From Blautia luti (GTDB lineage Bacteria; Bacillota; Clostridia; Lachnospirales; Lachnospiraceae), in assembly GCF_033096465.1 (NCBI RefSeq), contig NZ_AP028156.1:1074501-1138500 (forward strand): a DNA stretch of 64,000 bases, written 5' to 3'. The notes below the pieces were generated by a model, which saw only the letters and a list, made by a program, of their open reading frames with translations, made no database searches and was not told the DNA's origin. Position numbers and translations under genes: made by a program. Shown here in pieces: positions 54,215 to 63,692 of the stretch (positions within the stretch are counted from its first letter, which is position 1; every line of letters begins with the position of its first letter).

Positions 54215-55156
54215 ATGAAAACATCATTAGTTATTATGGCAGCTGGTATTGGATCACGCTTCGGGGGCGGAATCAAGCAGCTGGCTCCTGTAGGCAGAAA
54301 CGGAGAGATCATCATGGATTATTCCATTCATGATGCCATTGAAGCAGGATTTAATAAGATCATCTTCATCATCCGTAAGGACATTGAGGATGCATTTAAG
54401 GAAGCTATCGGTGATCGTATTGAGAAGATTTGTGATAGTCTTGGTGTGGAGATCGCATATGCATATCAGGAACTGGGTAATCTTCCGGAGGGTGTAGAGC
54501 TTCCGGCAGACCGTACGAAACCGTGGGGAACCGGTCAGGCTGTTCTGGCATGCAAGGATGTACTTCATGAGCCATTTGCAGTTATCAATGCAGACGACTA
54601 CTATGGAAAAGAAGCTTTCGTGAAGCTTCATGATTTCCTGGAAGGATACACACCTGAGAAGGCTGATGAATATTGCATGGCAGGTTTCATCCTGAAGAAT
54701 ACCTTAAGTGAGAACGGTGCAGTTACCAGAGGAGTCTGCGAGACCAATGCAGAAGAGTATCTGACTGCAGTTCATGAAACTTCCAATATCGTAAAGACTG
54801 CTGATGGTGCAGCAGTAGACAACGATGGCGAGAAGACTGCTATCGATCCAGAGTCTTATGTATCCATGAACATGTGGGGACTGACTCCGGAATTCGTACA
54901 GATCCTGGATGATGGTTTCAAAGAGTTCTTTGAAACTATGGGAGACAAGGATGTTTTAAAGGCAGAATATCTGCTTCCAATCTATATTGATGAGCTTCTT
55001 CAGGCTGGTAAAGTCAGCGTGAAAGTTCTGGATTCCCATGACAAATGGTTCGGTGTCACTTATAAAGAGGACAAGGACTATGTGGTAGAATCCTTCGGAA
55101 AGCTGATTGATGCAGGTGTTTATGCAGAAGATCTTTTTTCAGATCTGAAGAAATAA
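54215..55156 (+). CDS. Sugar-phosphate nucleotidyltransferase-like protein
   Basis: The 313-residue protein starts at ATG 54215 (GAGGAA ten bases before); an in-frame ATG at 54197 lacks a site. It has the nucleotidyltransferase opening LVIMAAGIGSRFGGGIKQLA, WGTGQAVLACKDVLHEPFAV and the metal-binding VINADDYYG. The C-terminal half (DKWFGVTYKEDKDYVVESFG) matches a group of Firmicute NTP_transferase proteins often annotated without a defined sugar. It is not the same as rfbA. It lies between the decayed toxin pair and the STAND gene; its codon use looks like the core genome. Confidence 0.8.
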   Translation: MKTSLVIMAAGIGSRFGGGIKQLAPVGRNGEIIMDYSIHDAIEAGFNKIIFIIRKDIEDAFKEAIGDRIEKICDSLGVEIAYAYQELGNLPEGVELPADRTKPWGTGQAVLACKDVLHEPFAVINADDYYGKEAFVKLHDFLEGYTPEKADEYCMAGFILKNTLSENGAVTRGVCETNAEEYLTAVHETSNIVKTADGAAVDNDGEKTAIDPESYVSMNMWGLTPEFVQILDDGFKEFFETMGDKDVLKAEYLLPIYIDELLQAGKVSVKVLDSHDKWFGVTYKEDKDYVVESFGKLIDAGVYAEDLFSDLKK

Positions 55157-55175
55157 TAAGAGAAAAAGAAAACAG

Positions 55176-55218
55176 CAGGCTGTCAGACCGGGTAAGAGAT
55201 ACGTGGTCTGGCAGCCTG
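55176..55218 (+). terminator. Hairpin after the nucleotidyltransferase gene
   Basis: CAGGCTGTCAGACC / GGTCTGGCAGCCTG, 14 base pairs with one G-T pair. A long stem but a poor T-run, so a weak terminator. Confidence 0.55.
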
Positions 55219-55239
55219 TTCTGATGTAGGAGATGCTGA

Positions 55240-57636
55240 GTGATAAAAGAGAAGTTAACGGAAGGGGTAAAAGATCTGATATCTTATCTGGCAGAAAGCG
55301 GGATGGATGCAGAGAGTGAGAAAGTCAGAAACCTGATTAAACGGAAGCAGATGCAAACAAATCTGCAGGAATATATTGAGAAACACGAAAAGTGGAATGA
55401 GGTCAGCAGCCTGGCTGAGGAAATTGATTTTGAAAAACTGCAGGATTATATGAAAAAGGAATTTCCGGAGAAGATCGACAAGGGATTTTTTGCATTGAAA
55501 GAATCCGAAAGAACTTTATGGCGAGAATCGTTGATAGAACAGATCTGTTCCTATATGGAAGTGGAGACAAAAGAAGCCAGGGAGCGGATAAAAAGAATTA
55601 TTTGTGATTCGTTGGATATTGTTCATGATTTTTACAAAAGAGATATAGAAGAGAAAGATTATATTTTGATGCAGGAGCTTCTGGATGCTTTTGCAGAAAA
55701 AACACAAGGAACAGAGAAGGAGGAGAATGTACAGAAGGGTTCCTGTATAAATATAAAATTTCTTACAAATTCAATTCAATGCAGCAGTAATTGTGTTGGA
55801 CGTGAGAAAGATATTGAGGAACTGGAAAATCTTCTTGAGACAAATGACAGAATACTGTTGTCAGGAATGGGCGGTTCCGGAAAATCGACTCTGGCAGAGA
55901 AGCTGTTTGAAAGGGTACGTGATAAATATGAGCATATAGGCTGGATGAATTATACTGGAACAATGAGGGAAAGTATTTTGAAATCATTTCTGCTGTATAA
56001 AGAGAAGTGTTCTGAGGAAAGGATAGAGTTGATCGTAGACTGGCTGTGTCAGTATGGAAATAATACGATTCTGTTTATTGACAATGTAAATGCAGATTTT
56101 GAAAAGGATGAATGTGTGCAGTTATTAAACGGAAAAGTGAAAATGTTTGTTACTTCAAGAACTATTTCTCTGGAAGGATTTCAAACAGTACAGATTCGCA
56201 GTGAGTCATTGACAGAGTGCACAGAAATTTTTAACAGTTATTATAAGGAAAAAAGAACAGAAGAGGAATTAAAAGAATTTCTTTCTTATCTGGATTATAA
56301 TATTCTGTTGATTGAATTATCAGCGAAGGCTGCAAAGTATGCGGAAATGAGCCTGAATCAGTACATAGCACAGGTATGCGAAAGCGGTATAGACAGTGTA
56401 CATGACGAAATTTATACGAATTATGATAAAAAAGAGGACAGGATCATAGATCGTATTTTACGTTTGTATAATATGCAGGGACTTCCGGAAGAACAGGTGC
56501 GAATTTTACAGAATTTCGCGATTACTCCGGACATTCAGCTTCCATTTTTATACAGAGAGTGGGCAAATCTGAAGAAAAAGGATGTGATCAGGCTGGTCAG
56601 ACTTGGATGGATCAAGAAGACAGATACCTATTATGAGATGCATCCATTGATTAAGGAGAGTATTCGGAAACAGAGAAAAATTTCTTCGCAGTGTTGTGAA
56701 GATATGCTGAAAACTTTTTATGAAGAATCTTTTAGAAATATGTCAGATGAGTTTGAAATTAATTATACCAAAAAATTGATCATGAGAAGTTTCATTGATT
56801 ATTTTTGGAATGATTATGAAATACGTCTGGAAGATGTTATTCATATGTACGGTATGATGTGTATAGGATTTTCGGAATATGATGAAGCTGTTAAAATTTT
56901 AAAGGATTATCAGGAATTACTGATGAAAAATTATCCGGAAGAGAAAGAGATTATCGGAGAGTTTGATCTTTCATTGAGTTTTGTCTATTTTCATGCATAC
57001 AATTATAAAGAAGCAGAGAAATATTTAAATAAAGTGGACGAGATGGAAGAAAAAGAACACTGGCTGATTTCTGAAGCGAATAAATTTGAATATTACAACT
57101 GTCATCTTATGCTGGCGTGTAAAAACAGAGATTTGGATACAGCAGAAGAATGTTTCAAAAGGATATGTGAAAATAAGACAGAAGGATATAAATTTGTAAC
57201 GGCTGTTGTAAATATGACAAGTGGAATGATCGAAAGCGGATATTGTCAAAAAGCACTATCTTATATGCTGAAGTATCAGGACGAGATAGAGAAGAGACTG
57301 AAAAAAAGACCCTCGGAATTGGCTGTCTTCTATAGTAATCTTGCGATTTCATATGTAGGTATTAGGAGATTGGCTGAAGCAAAAAAATATGACAGTAAAG
57401 CATTGGAAATACGAAAAAGAGTATTGGGATTTTATAATAGAGATACTGCGATTTCGTATGAGGCAATGGCAGAAAATTATCTGGAAGAGGGAGAATTAGA
57501 AAAAGCGTGGGAAAGTGTCAGAAATGCAAAGCAGATATGTGAAAAAATAGGAATTTCAGATGAATGCGAATTGTATCAGAATATTTTGCATACGGAAAAT
57601 ATAATTGGAAAAAAGATGTCATATTATCTTATATAA
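55240..57636 (+). CDS. NLR-like STAND ATPase with N-terminal helical domain and C-terminal TPR-like repeats
   Basis: The 798-residue protein begins at GTG 55240 after TAGGAGA. Three parts are visible. Residues 1-180 form a helical, charged domain that I do not recognise. Residues 185-500 are an NB-ARC/NACHT-like ATPase: CVGREKDIEELENLL, Walker A LLSGMGGSGKSTLAEKLF (Lys215), Walker B ILFIDNVN (Asp281), sensor MFVTSRTIS and a winged-helix part with MHPLIKESI. Residues 520-790 are helical tetratricopeptide-like repeats (ALSYMLKYQDEIEKRLKKRP, AVFYSNLAISYVGIRRLAEA, AISYEAMAENYLEEGELEKA). This is the layout of bacterial NLR-like sensors in phage defence and of STAND regulators. No nuclease or membrane motif is evident at the N-terminus, so the effector mechanism is open. 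It is AT-rich with rare codons, unlike the neighbours, which suggests transfer. Confidence 0.75.
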   Translation: MIKEKLTEGVKDLISYLAESGMDAESEKVRNLIKRKQMQTNLQEYIEKHEKWNEVSSLAEEIDFEKLQDYMKKEFPEKIDKGFFALKESERTLWRESLIEQICSYMEVETKEARERIKRIICDSLDIVHDFYKRDIEEKDYILMQELLDAFAEKTQGTEKEENVQKGSCINIKFLTNSIQCSSNCVGREKDIEELENLLETNDRILLSGMGGSGKSTLAEKLFERVRDKYEHIGWMNYTGTMRESILKSFLLYKEKCSEERIELIVDWLCQYGNNTILFIDNVNADFEKDECVQLLNGKVKMFVTSRTISLEGFQTVQIRSESLTECTEIFNSYYKEKRTEEELKEFLSYLDYNILLIELSAKAAKYAEMSLNQYIAQVCESGIDSVHDEIYTNYDKKEDRIIDRILRLYNMQGLPEEQVRILQNFAITPDIQLPFLYREWANLKKKDVIRLVRLGWIKKTDTYYEMHPLIKESIRKQRKISSQCCEDMLKTFYEESFRNMSDEFEINYTKKLIMRSFIDYFWNDYEIRLEDVIHMYGMMCIGFSEYDEAVKILKDYQELLMKNYPEEKEIIGEFDLSLSFVYFHAYNYKEAEKYLNKVDEMEEKEHWLISEANKFEYYNCHLMLACKNRDLDTAEECFKRICENKTEGYKFVTAVVNMTSGMIESGYCQKALSYMLKYQDEIEKRLKKRPSELAVFYSNLAISYVGIRRLAEAKKYDSKALEIRKRVLGFYNRDTAISYEAMAENYLEEGELEKAWESVRNAKQICEKIGISDECELYQNILHTENIIGKKMSYYLI

Positions 57637-57725
57637 AGATGGTTTAAATTATTGTACTGAAAATTCGTGGAAGCAGCAAAAGGATATATTTAGTTAAAGT
57701 CAGATTTTATTATGAATCTACAGCA

Positions 57726-57757
57726 CTGTGTATGAGATTTGAAAATCTCATACACAG
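57726..57757. terminator. Perfect palindrome overlapping the pdxR stop codon
   Basis: CTGTGTATGAGATTT / AAATCTCATACACAG, 15-base arms with a 2-base loop. It contains the stop codon of pdxR and lies between the convergent STAND and pdxR genes. No T-run, so termination is uncertain. Confidence 0.55.
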
Positions 57758-59145
57758 GCCAGGAGCTTCTGCACGATCTCCTGTGCATCGTCGCTTTCCA
57801 CAGAAGAGTAGTTCATGACATACACATTGGCAGGAGCAGTTTCAGGATCGTGGTAGTGGGCGGAGAGTGGGGACAGGTTAATGCCCTGGGCGCGGGCGGT
57901 TTCTATGAGAAGGGTTTCCGGTTTCGTGGTGTGCAGCTTCATGAGAAAATGTACGCCGGCTTCTTCACCGGAGACAGTAACATATTGTGACAGGCGGCTG
58001 TCCTTTATAGCGGACAGAAGGGCATCACGTTTGGTGTGATAATAATTTCTCAGCCTGTTGATATGTTTCTCGAAGTATCCTTCCCGGATAAAACCGGCCA
58101 GTGTATACTGTTCGAAATTGGACACTGTGCAGGAATAAAAGGAGAGTTTTTTATAAAATTTCTCCAGAAGCTGTCCGGGAAGTACCATGTAGCTGATGCG
58201 GACGGTGGAGGAGAGGGTTTTGGTAAAGGTGTTCATATAGATCACTTTATCGGATACATCGATGCTCTGCAGAGTAGGGATAGGCTGCCCGCTTAAACGG
58301 AGTTCGCTGTCGTAGTCATCTTCAATAATATAACGGTTTTCGTCTTTGGTTGCCCAGCCCAGGAGTTCATAGCGGCGGCTGACAGGCATGACGATGCCGG
58401 TAGGATAATGATGAGAGGGGGAGATATGGAGAATATCTGCTCTCTTTTTTTCCAGTTCAGAGACTTTCACTCCATCACTGTCCATATTTATGTATTCACA
58501 GGGAACCTGCCAGCTTTTGTAGATCCGGGGGATTTTGCGGTAGCCCGGGTTTTCTACTGCGTAGGTTTTATCTTTACCGAAAAGCTGGATCAGAAGTCCG
58601 TAGAGATATTCCGTTCCGGCACCGATGACGATCTGCTCCGGCAGGACAGTCATACCGCGGAATTCTTTCAGATAGGTGGCGATGGCTTCCCTGAGTGGCA
58701 GGATCCCACCGCAGGGAGGATTGGTCATCAGCTGCATCTGGTTGGAATTCAGAACTTCCCGGACAATCTTTGTCCAGATGGTAAAGGGAAATAATTCGGA
58801 CTGGGTCTGGTTGCTGGCGAAATCGGCCAGATATCCGCTGGTGCCTTCTGTAAGAGGAAGCATTTCCCGGGTAAATTTTTTCTTTTCAATCTCCATGGAG
58901 GTTCGGAAATCGGTGACATAGAAGCCTCGTTTGGGGATAGAATAGATATATCCTTCTGCAATTAACTGTTCGTAAGCGTTCTCTACTGTGATCACGCTTA
59001 TACCCAGATTTTTCGCAAAGGAACGTTTGGAGGGTAGCTTTTCCCCCGGGCGGATATTGGCCTGTAATATGTCGTTTTTTATACATTTATAGAGATATTC
59101 ATACAGAGGATCTGACCCTGTATTTGTGAAATTATAAGTAATCAT
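57748..59145 (-). CDS. pdxR: MocR/PdxR-type regulator of vitamin B6 synthesis
   Basis: The 465-residue protein has an N-terminal GntR-type helix-turn-helix ([35 protein letters not shown]). A full aminotransferase class I fold follows, with the PLP region [21 protein letters not shown] chose ATG 59145 ([19 protein letters not shown]); a TTG at 59163 with AAGG upstream is an alternative. PdxR binds PLP and activates pdxST when B6 is low. It is divergent from pdxS, sharing a 130-base control region, the standard arrangement. Confidence 0.88.
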   Translation of the reverse strand: MITYNFTNTGSDPLYEYLYKCIKNDILQANIRPGEKLPSKRSFAKNLGISVITVENAYEQLIAEGYIYSIPKRGFYVTDFRTSMEIEKKKFTREMLPLTEGTSGYLADFASNQTQSELFPFTIWTKIVREVLNSNQMQLMTNPPCGGILPLREAIATYLKEFRGMTVLPEQIVIGAGTEYLYGLLIQLFGKDKTYAVENPGYRKIPRIYKSWQVPCEYINMDSDGVKVSELEKKRADILHISPSHHYPTGIVMPVSRRYELLGWATKDENRYIIEDDYDSELRLSGQPIPTLQSIDVSDKVIYMNTFTKTLSSTVRISYMVLPGQLLEKFYKKLSFYSCTVSNFEQYTLAGFIREGYFEKHINRLRNYYHTKRDALLSAIKDSRLSQYVTVSGEEAGVHFLMKLHTTKPETLLIETARAQGINLSPLSAHYHDPETAPANVYVMNYSSVESDDAQEIVQKLLACV

Positions 59146-59163
59146 TTCTGGTATTTTCTCCAA

Positions 59164-59275
59164 TCTGACCTTACTGAATATATCTGAATTGATGATTTTA
59201 ACAGGTTCACATTTGCATTATACTCTGTCCATACTGATTCGTACAGAAAAATGTAAATGCAGGAGGAATTTTATT
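59164..59275. promoter_or_regulatory. pdxR-pdxS divergent control region
   Basis: A -10 like TATACT (59219-59224) serves pdxS. Related repeats ACTGAAT (59173) and CTGAATT (59184), and ACTGATTCGTAC near 59232, may be PdxR binding sites. A -35 box is not obvious, which suits an activator-dependent promoter. Confidence 0.45.
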
Positions 59276-60148
59276 ATGGAAAACAGATATGAATTAAACA
59301 AACAGCTTGCACAGATGTTAAAAGGTGGTGTTATCATGGATGTTACCACACCGGAACAGGCAAAGATCGCAGAAGCAGCAGGTGCGTGTGCAGTTATGGC
59401 GCTGGAACGTATTCCGGCAGATATCCGTGCAGCAGGCGGCGTTTCCAGAATGAGTGATCCGAAGATGATCCAGGGAATCCAGAATGCAGTTTCCATTCCG
59501 GTTATGGCGAAATGCAGGATCGGTCATTTCGTAGAGGCACAGGTGCTGGAAGCAATCGAGATCGACTATATCGACGAAAGTGAAGTATTATCTCCTGCAG
59601 ATGATGTTTACCATATCAATAAAAGAAACTTCAAAGTTCCGTTTGTATGCGGTGCAAAAGACCTTGGAGAGGCGCTGAGAAGAATCAATGAGGGTGCTTC
59701 CATGATTCGTACCAAAGGGGAACCTGGAACCGGAGATATCGTACAGGCAGTACGTCATATGCGTAAAATGAACAGCGCGATCGCACAGCTTACAAGCATG
59801 AGAGAAGACGAACTCTTTGAAGCTGCAAAACAGTTCCAGGTACCATATGAATTGGTAGAATATGTACATAAAAATGGCAAACTTCCGGTAGTAAACTTCG
59901 CAGCAGGCGGTGTTGCAACGCCAGCAGATGCAGCTCTGATGATGCAGCTTGGAGCAGAAGGAGTATTCGTTGGTTCCGGTATCTTTAAATCCGGCAATCC
60001 TGCAAAGAGAGCCAATGCCATCGTAAAAGCAGTTACAAACTATACAGACGCGAAGATGATCGCAGAATTATCTGAAGATCTTGGAGAGGCCATGGTTGGT
60101 ATCAATGAAAGCGAGATCCAGCTTCTGATGGCAGAAAGAGGCAAATAA
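59276..60148 (+). CDS. pdxS: Pyridoxal 5'-phosphate synthase subunit PdxS
   Basis: The 290-residue protein starts at ATG 59276 after AGGAGGAAT; the frame is open upstream. It has the full PdxS sequence: [38 protein letters not shown], the catalytic Lys in [25 protein letters not shown] [15 protein letters not shown], and [17 protein letters not shown]. It condenses ribose-5-phosphate, glyceraldehyde-3-phosphate and ammonia to PLP. Its stop codon overlaps the pdxT start. Confidence 0.97.
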   Translation: MENRYELNKQLAQMLKGGVIMDVTTPEQAKIAEAAGACAVMALERIPADIRAAGGVSRMSDPKMIQGIQNAVSIPVMAKCRIGHFVEAQVLEAIEIDYIDESEVLSPADDVYHINKRNFKVPFVCGAKDLGEALRRINEGASMIRTKGEPGTGDIVQAVRHMRKMNSAIAQLTSMREDELFEAAKQFQVPYELVEYVHKNGKLPVVNFAAGGVATPADAALMMQLGAEGVFVGSGIFKSGNPAKRANAIVKAVTNYTDAKMIAELSEDLGEAMVGINESEIQLLMAERGK

Positions 60149-60729
60149 TGACGATCGCAGTTTTAGCAGTGCAGGGCGCCTTTGTCGAACATGAGAAGAA
60201 GCTTGAGAAACTGGGGGCATCCTGTATTGAACTCAGAAAAGCAGAAGATCTGGCACAGCATTATGATGGTCTGGTACTTCCGGGAGGAGAAAGTACAGTA
60301 CAGGGAAAACTCCTGAAAGAACTTGGAATGTACGACACCATCAAATCCCAGATAGAATCAGGAATGCCGGTTCTGGCAACCTGCGCAGGACTGATCCTGC
60401 TGGCAGACAATCTCGAAGGCGGAGAAACCGGCCACTTACAGACTATGCCAGTGACCGTGAAGCGCAATGCCTACGGAAGACAGCTCGGCAGCTTCCATAT
60501 AGAAGCCAGTCTGCAAGGAATCGGAAAAGTCCCGATGACCTTCATCCGTGCCCCGTATGTAGCAGAAGCAGGAGACGGCGGCGTACAGGTACTCGCAACA
60601 GTAGAAGACAGAATCGTAGCCGTAAAATATAAAAACCAGCTCGCCCTCGCATTCCACCCGGAACTGGATGAGAATGATGAGATACATAAGGCGTTTCTGG
60701 CGATGTGTGAAAATAGGAAACCGTTATAA
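60148..60729 (+). CDS. pdxT: Pyridoxal 5'-phosphate synthase glutaminase subunit PdxT
   Basis: The 193-residue class I glutaminase has TIAVLAVQGAFVEHEKKLEK, GLVLPGGESTVQGKLL, the nucleophile Cys in VLATCAGLILLAD and the His-Glu pair in ALAFHPELDENDEIHKAFL. It supplies ammonia to PdxS. The ATG overlaps the pdxS stop codon by one base. Confidence 0.96.
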   Translation: MTIAVLAVQGAFVEHEKKLEKLGASCIELRKAEDLAQHYDGLVLPGGESTVQGKLLKELGMYDTIKSQIESGMPVLATCAGLILLADNLEGGETGHLQTMPVTVKRNAYGRQLGSFHIEASLQGIGKVPMTFIRAPYVAEAGDGGVQVLATVEDRIVAVKYKNQLALAFHPELDENDEIHKAFLAMCENRKPL

Positions 60730-60787
60730 ACGCTCTAGCTGCCAGATGATAAAATTAATAATACATGAGGCAGTCAGAGACAAAAGA

Positions 60788-60850
60788 AAACCCGGAAATT
60801 CAGAAGTTTCCAGTCAAATGGAACTCCATGATTTTCCGGGATTATTTTTT
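60788..60850. terminator. Terminator after pdxT
   Basis: AACCCGGAAAT / ATTTTCCGGGATT arms with an inner stem, followed by ATTTTTT. It lies between pdxT and the converging ABC permease gene. Confidence 0.65.
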
Positions 60851-60929
60851 CTGAGAAAAAATTTTCCAGATCTTGAATCCATTTCCGAAATCGTTTCGTT
60901 ATAAAAGATAGCGGTTAAAAAAATAACAA

Positions 60930-61724
60930 CTATCTCCGGGCGCGTTTTTCGATAAGTCCGAGGATTCCGTACAGGATAATGGCGATGATGCACAGAATGA
61001 TAATAGACATCAACACCCAGGTAAGCTTAAAGGTCTGGCTGGAATAGATGATCAGATAGCCAAGCCCTTTTCTGGCACCGATAAATTCTCCTATGATAAC
61101 ACCGACCAGACACAGACCAATATTTACTTTCATAACGCTGAGCAGCAGTGGCACAGAAGACGGAAGAATGATCTTCATAAGCTTCTCTTTCTTCCCGCCA
61201 CCCAGCGTTTCAATAAGCTTCAGTTTCTCCGGGTCTGCTTCGCAAAATCCTGTATACAGATTTAGAATCGAGCCAAAGATAGCAACCGACATACCGCAGA
61301 CAATGATTGTTCGTTCATTGGCACCAAGCCATACGATAAGCAAAGGTGCCAGCGCAGATTTCGGCAGACTGTTCAGCACCACGAGATAAGGCTCCGTGAT
61401 TTTCGCAAGCCTGGGACAGGTCCACAGCAGAACTGCCATCCCTGCACCCAGAACCACAACGAACAGGAAACTGATCAGTGTTTCCGTGATCGTCACAGAA
61501 AGATGGGGAAAAATAGAACCATCTCTGCACATACTGCAGAAACTTCGCCAGATCATTCCCGGACTGCTGAAAATAAAAGAATCGATCAGCCCGGTTCTGG
61601 CAGAGATTTCCCACAGAGCCAGAAAGAGAAGAAGAACAAAGATCCGTAAAAAACTGACGAACTTTTTTTCTCTTTTCTGACGACGGATATACTGTTGTTG
61701 ATAATATGAAGCTTCAGGCATCAT
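60930..61724 (-). CDS. ABC transporter permease, NitT/TauT type
   Basis: The 264-residue membrane protein starts at ATG 61724 (GGAGGGAGC upstream), overlapping the ATPase gene by 11 bases. It has six transmembrane segments (first VSFLRIFVLLLFLALWEISA) and the family pattern VLNSLPKSALAPLLIVWLGA, ETLGGGKKEKLMKIILPSSV and GVIIGEFIGARKGLGYLIIY. The family imports taurine, alkanesulfonates, nitrate or thiamine precursors. No binding protein is present, so the substrate cannot be assigned. Confidence 0.87.
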   Translation of the reverse strand: MMPEASYYQQQYIRRQKREKKFVSFLRIFVLLLFLALWEISARTGLIDSFIFSSPGMIWRSFCSMCRDGSIFPHLSVTITETLISFLFVVVLGAGMAVLLWTCPRLAKITEPYLVVLNSLPKSALAPLLIVWLGANERTIIVCGMSVAIFGSILNLYTGFCEADPEKLKLIETLGGGKKEKLMKIILPSSVPLLLSVMKVNIGLCLVGVIIGEFIGARKGLGYLIIYSSQTFKLTWVLMSIIILCIIAIILYGILGLIEKRARR

Positions 61725-62481
61725 GATTGAGCTCCCTCCAGATAAGATTAAAATAAGATTTAAAGTCAGGGGCATTTCTGGAAGCCATCGGAGTACGGTT
61801 TTCCAGATCAAAATGGATGGGCACGATCTTACGAATAATGGCAGGCCGGGGTGAAAGAATGATAACCCGGTCTGCCATGCTGATTGCTTCCGAAATATCA
61901 TGAGTGACAAGGATTGCAGTCTTTTTCTCCTGACGCAGGATCCTGCCGATGTCATCACTGACACTGAGCCGGGTCTGGTAGTCAAGAGCAGAGAAAGGTT
62001 CGTCAAGCAGAAGAAGCTCCGGCTTTAATGCCAGAGTACGGATCAGGGCAGCTCTCTGGCGCATTCCACCGGACAATTCAGACGGATGAGCCTGACGGAA
62101 TTTGTCCAAACCGTAATCCGAGAGAAGCTGATCTACATAAGCAAGTTTTTCGGCAGTGAGTTCCCTGCGGATCTCCAGACCCAGAAGAACATTTTTATAA
62201 ATTGTCCGCCACTCCAGCAGATGATCCTTTTGTAACATATATCCGATACGGCAGTCACCGGAAGTCACCGGCGTACCGTCCAGAAGAATCTGTCCCTGTT
62301 CCGACCGGATCAGACCGCAGATCAGGTTCAGAAGCGTGGACTTTCCACAGCCTGACGGTCCGACAATAGCGAGAAATTCACCGGGCATCAGCTGAAAGGA
62401 TATATGAGAAAGGGCAGGGGTTTCCCCTGATAAACTATGATAGGAGAGACTGACATCTGTAATATCCAGCAGTGGTTTCAT
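61714..62481 (-). CDS. ABC transporter ATP-binding protein, SsuB/TauB type
   Basis: The 255-residue ATPase starts at ATG 62481 after GGAGGTATCTGT. Walker A IVGPSGCGKSTLLNLICG, Q-loop GYMLQKDHLLEW, signature LSGGMRQRAALIRTLAL, Walker B LLLLDEPFSALDYQTR and H-loop LVTHDISEAISMAD are intact. It energises the overlapping permease. The pair forms a two-gene operon read away from the YbhN gene. Confidence 0.92.
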   Translation of the reverse strand: MKPLLDITDVSLSYHSLSGETPALSHISFQLMPGEFLAIVGPSGCGKSTLLNLICGLIRSEQGQILLDGTPVTSGDCRIGYMLQKDHLLEWRTIYKNVLLGLEIRRELTAEKLAYVDQLLSDYGLDKFRQAHPSELSGGMRQRAALIRTLALKPELLLLDEPFSALDYQTRLSVSDDIGRILRQEKKTAILVTHDISEAISMADRVIILSPRPAIIRKIVPIHFDLENRTPMASRNAPDFKSYFNLIWRELNHDA

Positions 62482-62653
62482 ACAGATACCTCCATATATC
62501 AGCAATATTTTCATAATTTATGATATGCAGAAATGTCGGGGTATGATATAATGGATAAACTATAGTATTTTTGTCAGGGCACCCGGACGTACAGGAATCA
62601 GGTATAGAAATCGGACAAATGCTGTAAAAACTGTATTTAAGAAAGCGTAAGAA

Positions 62654-63682
62654 ATGAGAACAAAGAAAAAAGCGATATTTAACACTGCCTTTCTGATCCT
62701 CGTATTTTCTCTCACTGTATATATGGTCTTTAAGGGAGAGGATCTGGGAGAGATTATTCATACAGTGCGCCAGGCAAACCCGGTCTACCTGCTGAACAGC
62801 ATCGTCTGCGTAGTGCTGTTCATACTTGGTGAGTCCGTGATCATCTTCTATATGATGGGGACTCTTGGAGCAAAAGTAAAAATGGGACATTGTGCCCTGT
62901 ATTCCTTTGTAGGGTTCTTTTTTAGCTGTATCACCCCGTCTGCATCCGGCGGACAGCCTATGCAGATTTATTTTATGAAAAAGGACAAACTTCCGATCCC
63001 AGTCACTACGCTGGTCCTGATGATCGTTACCATTACTTACAAAGCGGTTCTGGTGGTGATCGGAATTGTGATCTGGCTTTTTGGCAGAGGGTTTCTGGAG
63101 GGATACCTGGGCCAGTACATGTGGGTATTTTACCTGGGTGTAGGCCTGAATATTTTCTGCGTCACCTTTATGATGATCCTTGTATTTGCACCGGGCCTGG
63201 CGAAATGGATCATGGTAAAAGGTCTGAAGCTTATTGAGCATTTCCGCTTTCTTAAGCCAAAGAAGACCAGACTTGAGAAACTGGAAGCGTCCATGGATCA
63301 GTACCATAAGACGGCAGCTTTCTGGGCAAGCCATAAGCTGGTGATCTTGAAAGTATTTCTGATCACTATGGTGCAGAGGATTTTGTTATTTACAGTTACA
63401 TACTGGGTATACCGTTCGCTGGGATTTCATGGACAATCCATCATAACCCTTACGATCCTGCAGTCTGTCATATCTGTCTCTGTTGATATGCTGCCTTTAC
63501 CCGGAGGAATGGGAATCAGTGAATCTCTTTATCTGGTGATGTTTGCGCCGATTTTCGGAGAATCATTACTTCCTGCAATGTTACTCAGCAGAGGAATTTC
63601 CTATTATGCACAGATGCTCATCAGTGCAGTGATGACCTGTGTGGCATATCTTACAATAGGAAGAAACCAACAAGAAGATTAG
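62654..63682 (+). CDS. YbhN/UPF0104-type (flippase-like) membrane protein
   Basis: The 342-residue protein has about eight transmembrane helices and the flippase-like domain shared with the membrane part of MprF: VGFFFSCITPSASGGQPMQI, LVLMIVTITYKAVLVVIGIV and SVDMLPLPGGMGISESLYLV. Such proteins are thought to move or accept lipids in the membrane; no synthetase domain is attached. The phosphatidyltransferase gene starts 10 bases downstream, suggesting a role in phospholipid biology. No strong ribosome site precedes ATG 62654 (AAGAAAGCGTAAGAA). Confidence 0.82.
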   Translation: MRTKKKAIFNTAFLILVFSLTVYMVFKGEDLGEIIHTVRQANPVYLLNSIVCVVLFILGESVIIFYMMGTLGAKVKMGHCALYSFVGFFFSCITPSASGGQPMQIYFMKKDKLPIPVTTLVLMIVTITYKAVLVVIGIVIWLFGRGFLEGYLGQYMWVFYLGVGLNIFCVTFMMILVFAPGLAKWIMVKGLKLIEHFRFLKPKKTRLEKLEASMDQYHKTAAFWASHKLVILKVFLITMVQRILLFTVTYWVYRSLGFHGQSIITLTILQSVISVSVDMLPLPGGMGISESLYLVMFAPIFGESLLPAMLLSRGISYYAQMLISAVMTCVAYLTIGRNQQED

Positions 63683-63692
63683 GGGAGAGATT

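Noticed and set aside
49147..57757. Integrated prophage or conjugative element
   Set aside because: No integrase of tyrosine type, phage structural, relaxase or conjugation genes are visible; only IS elements and single accessory genes.
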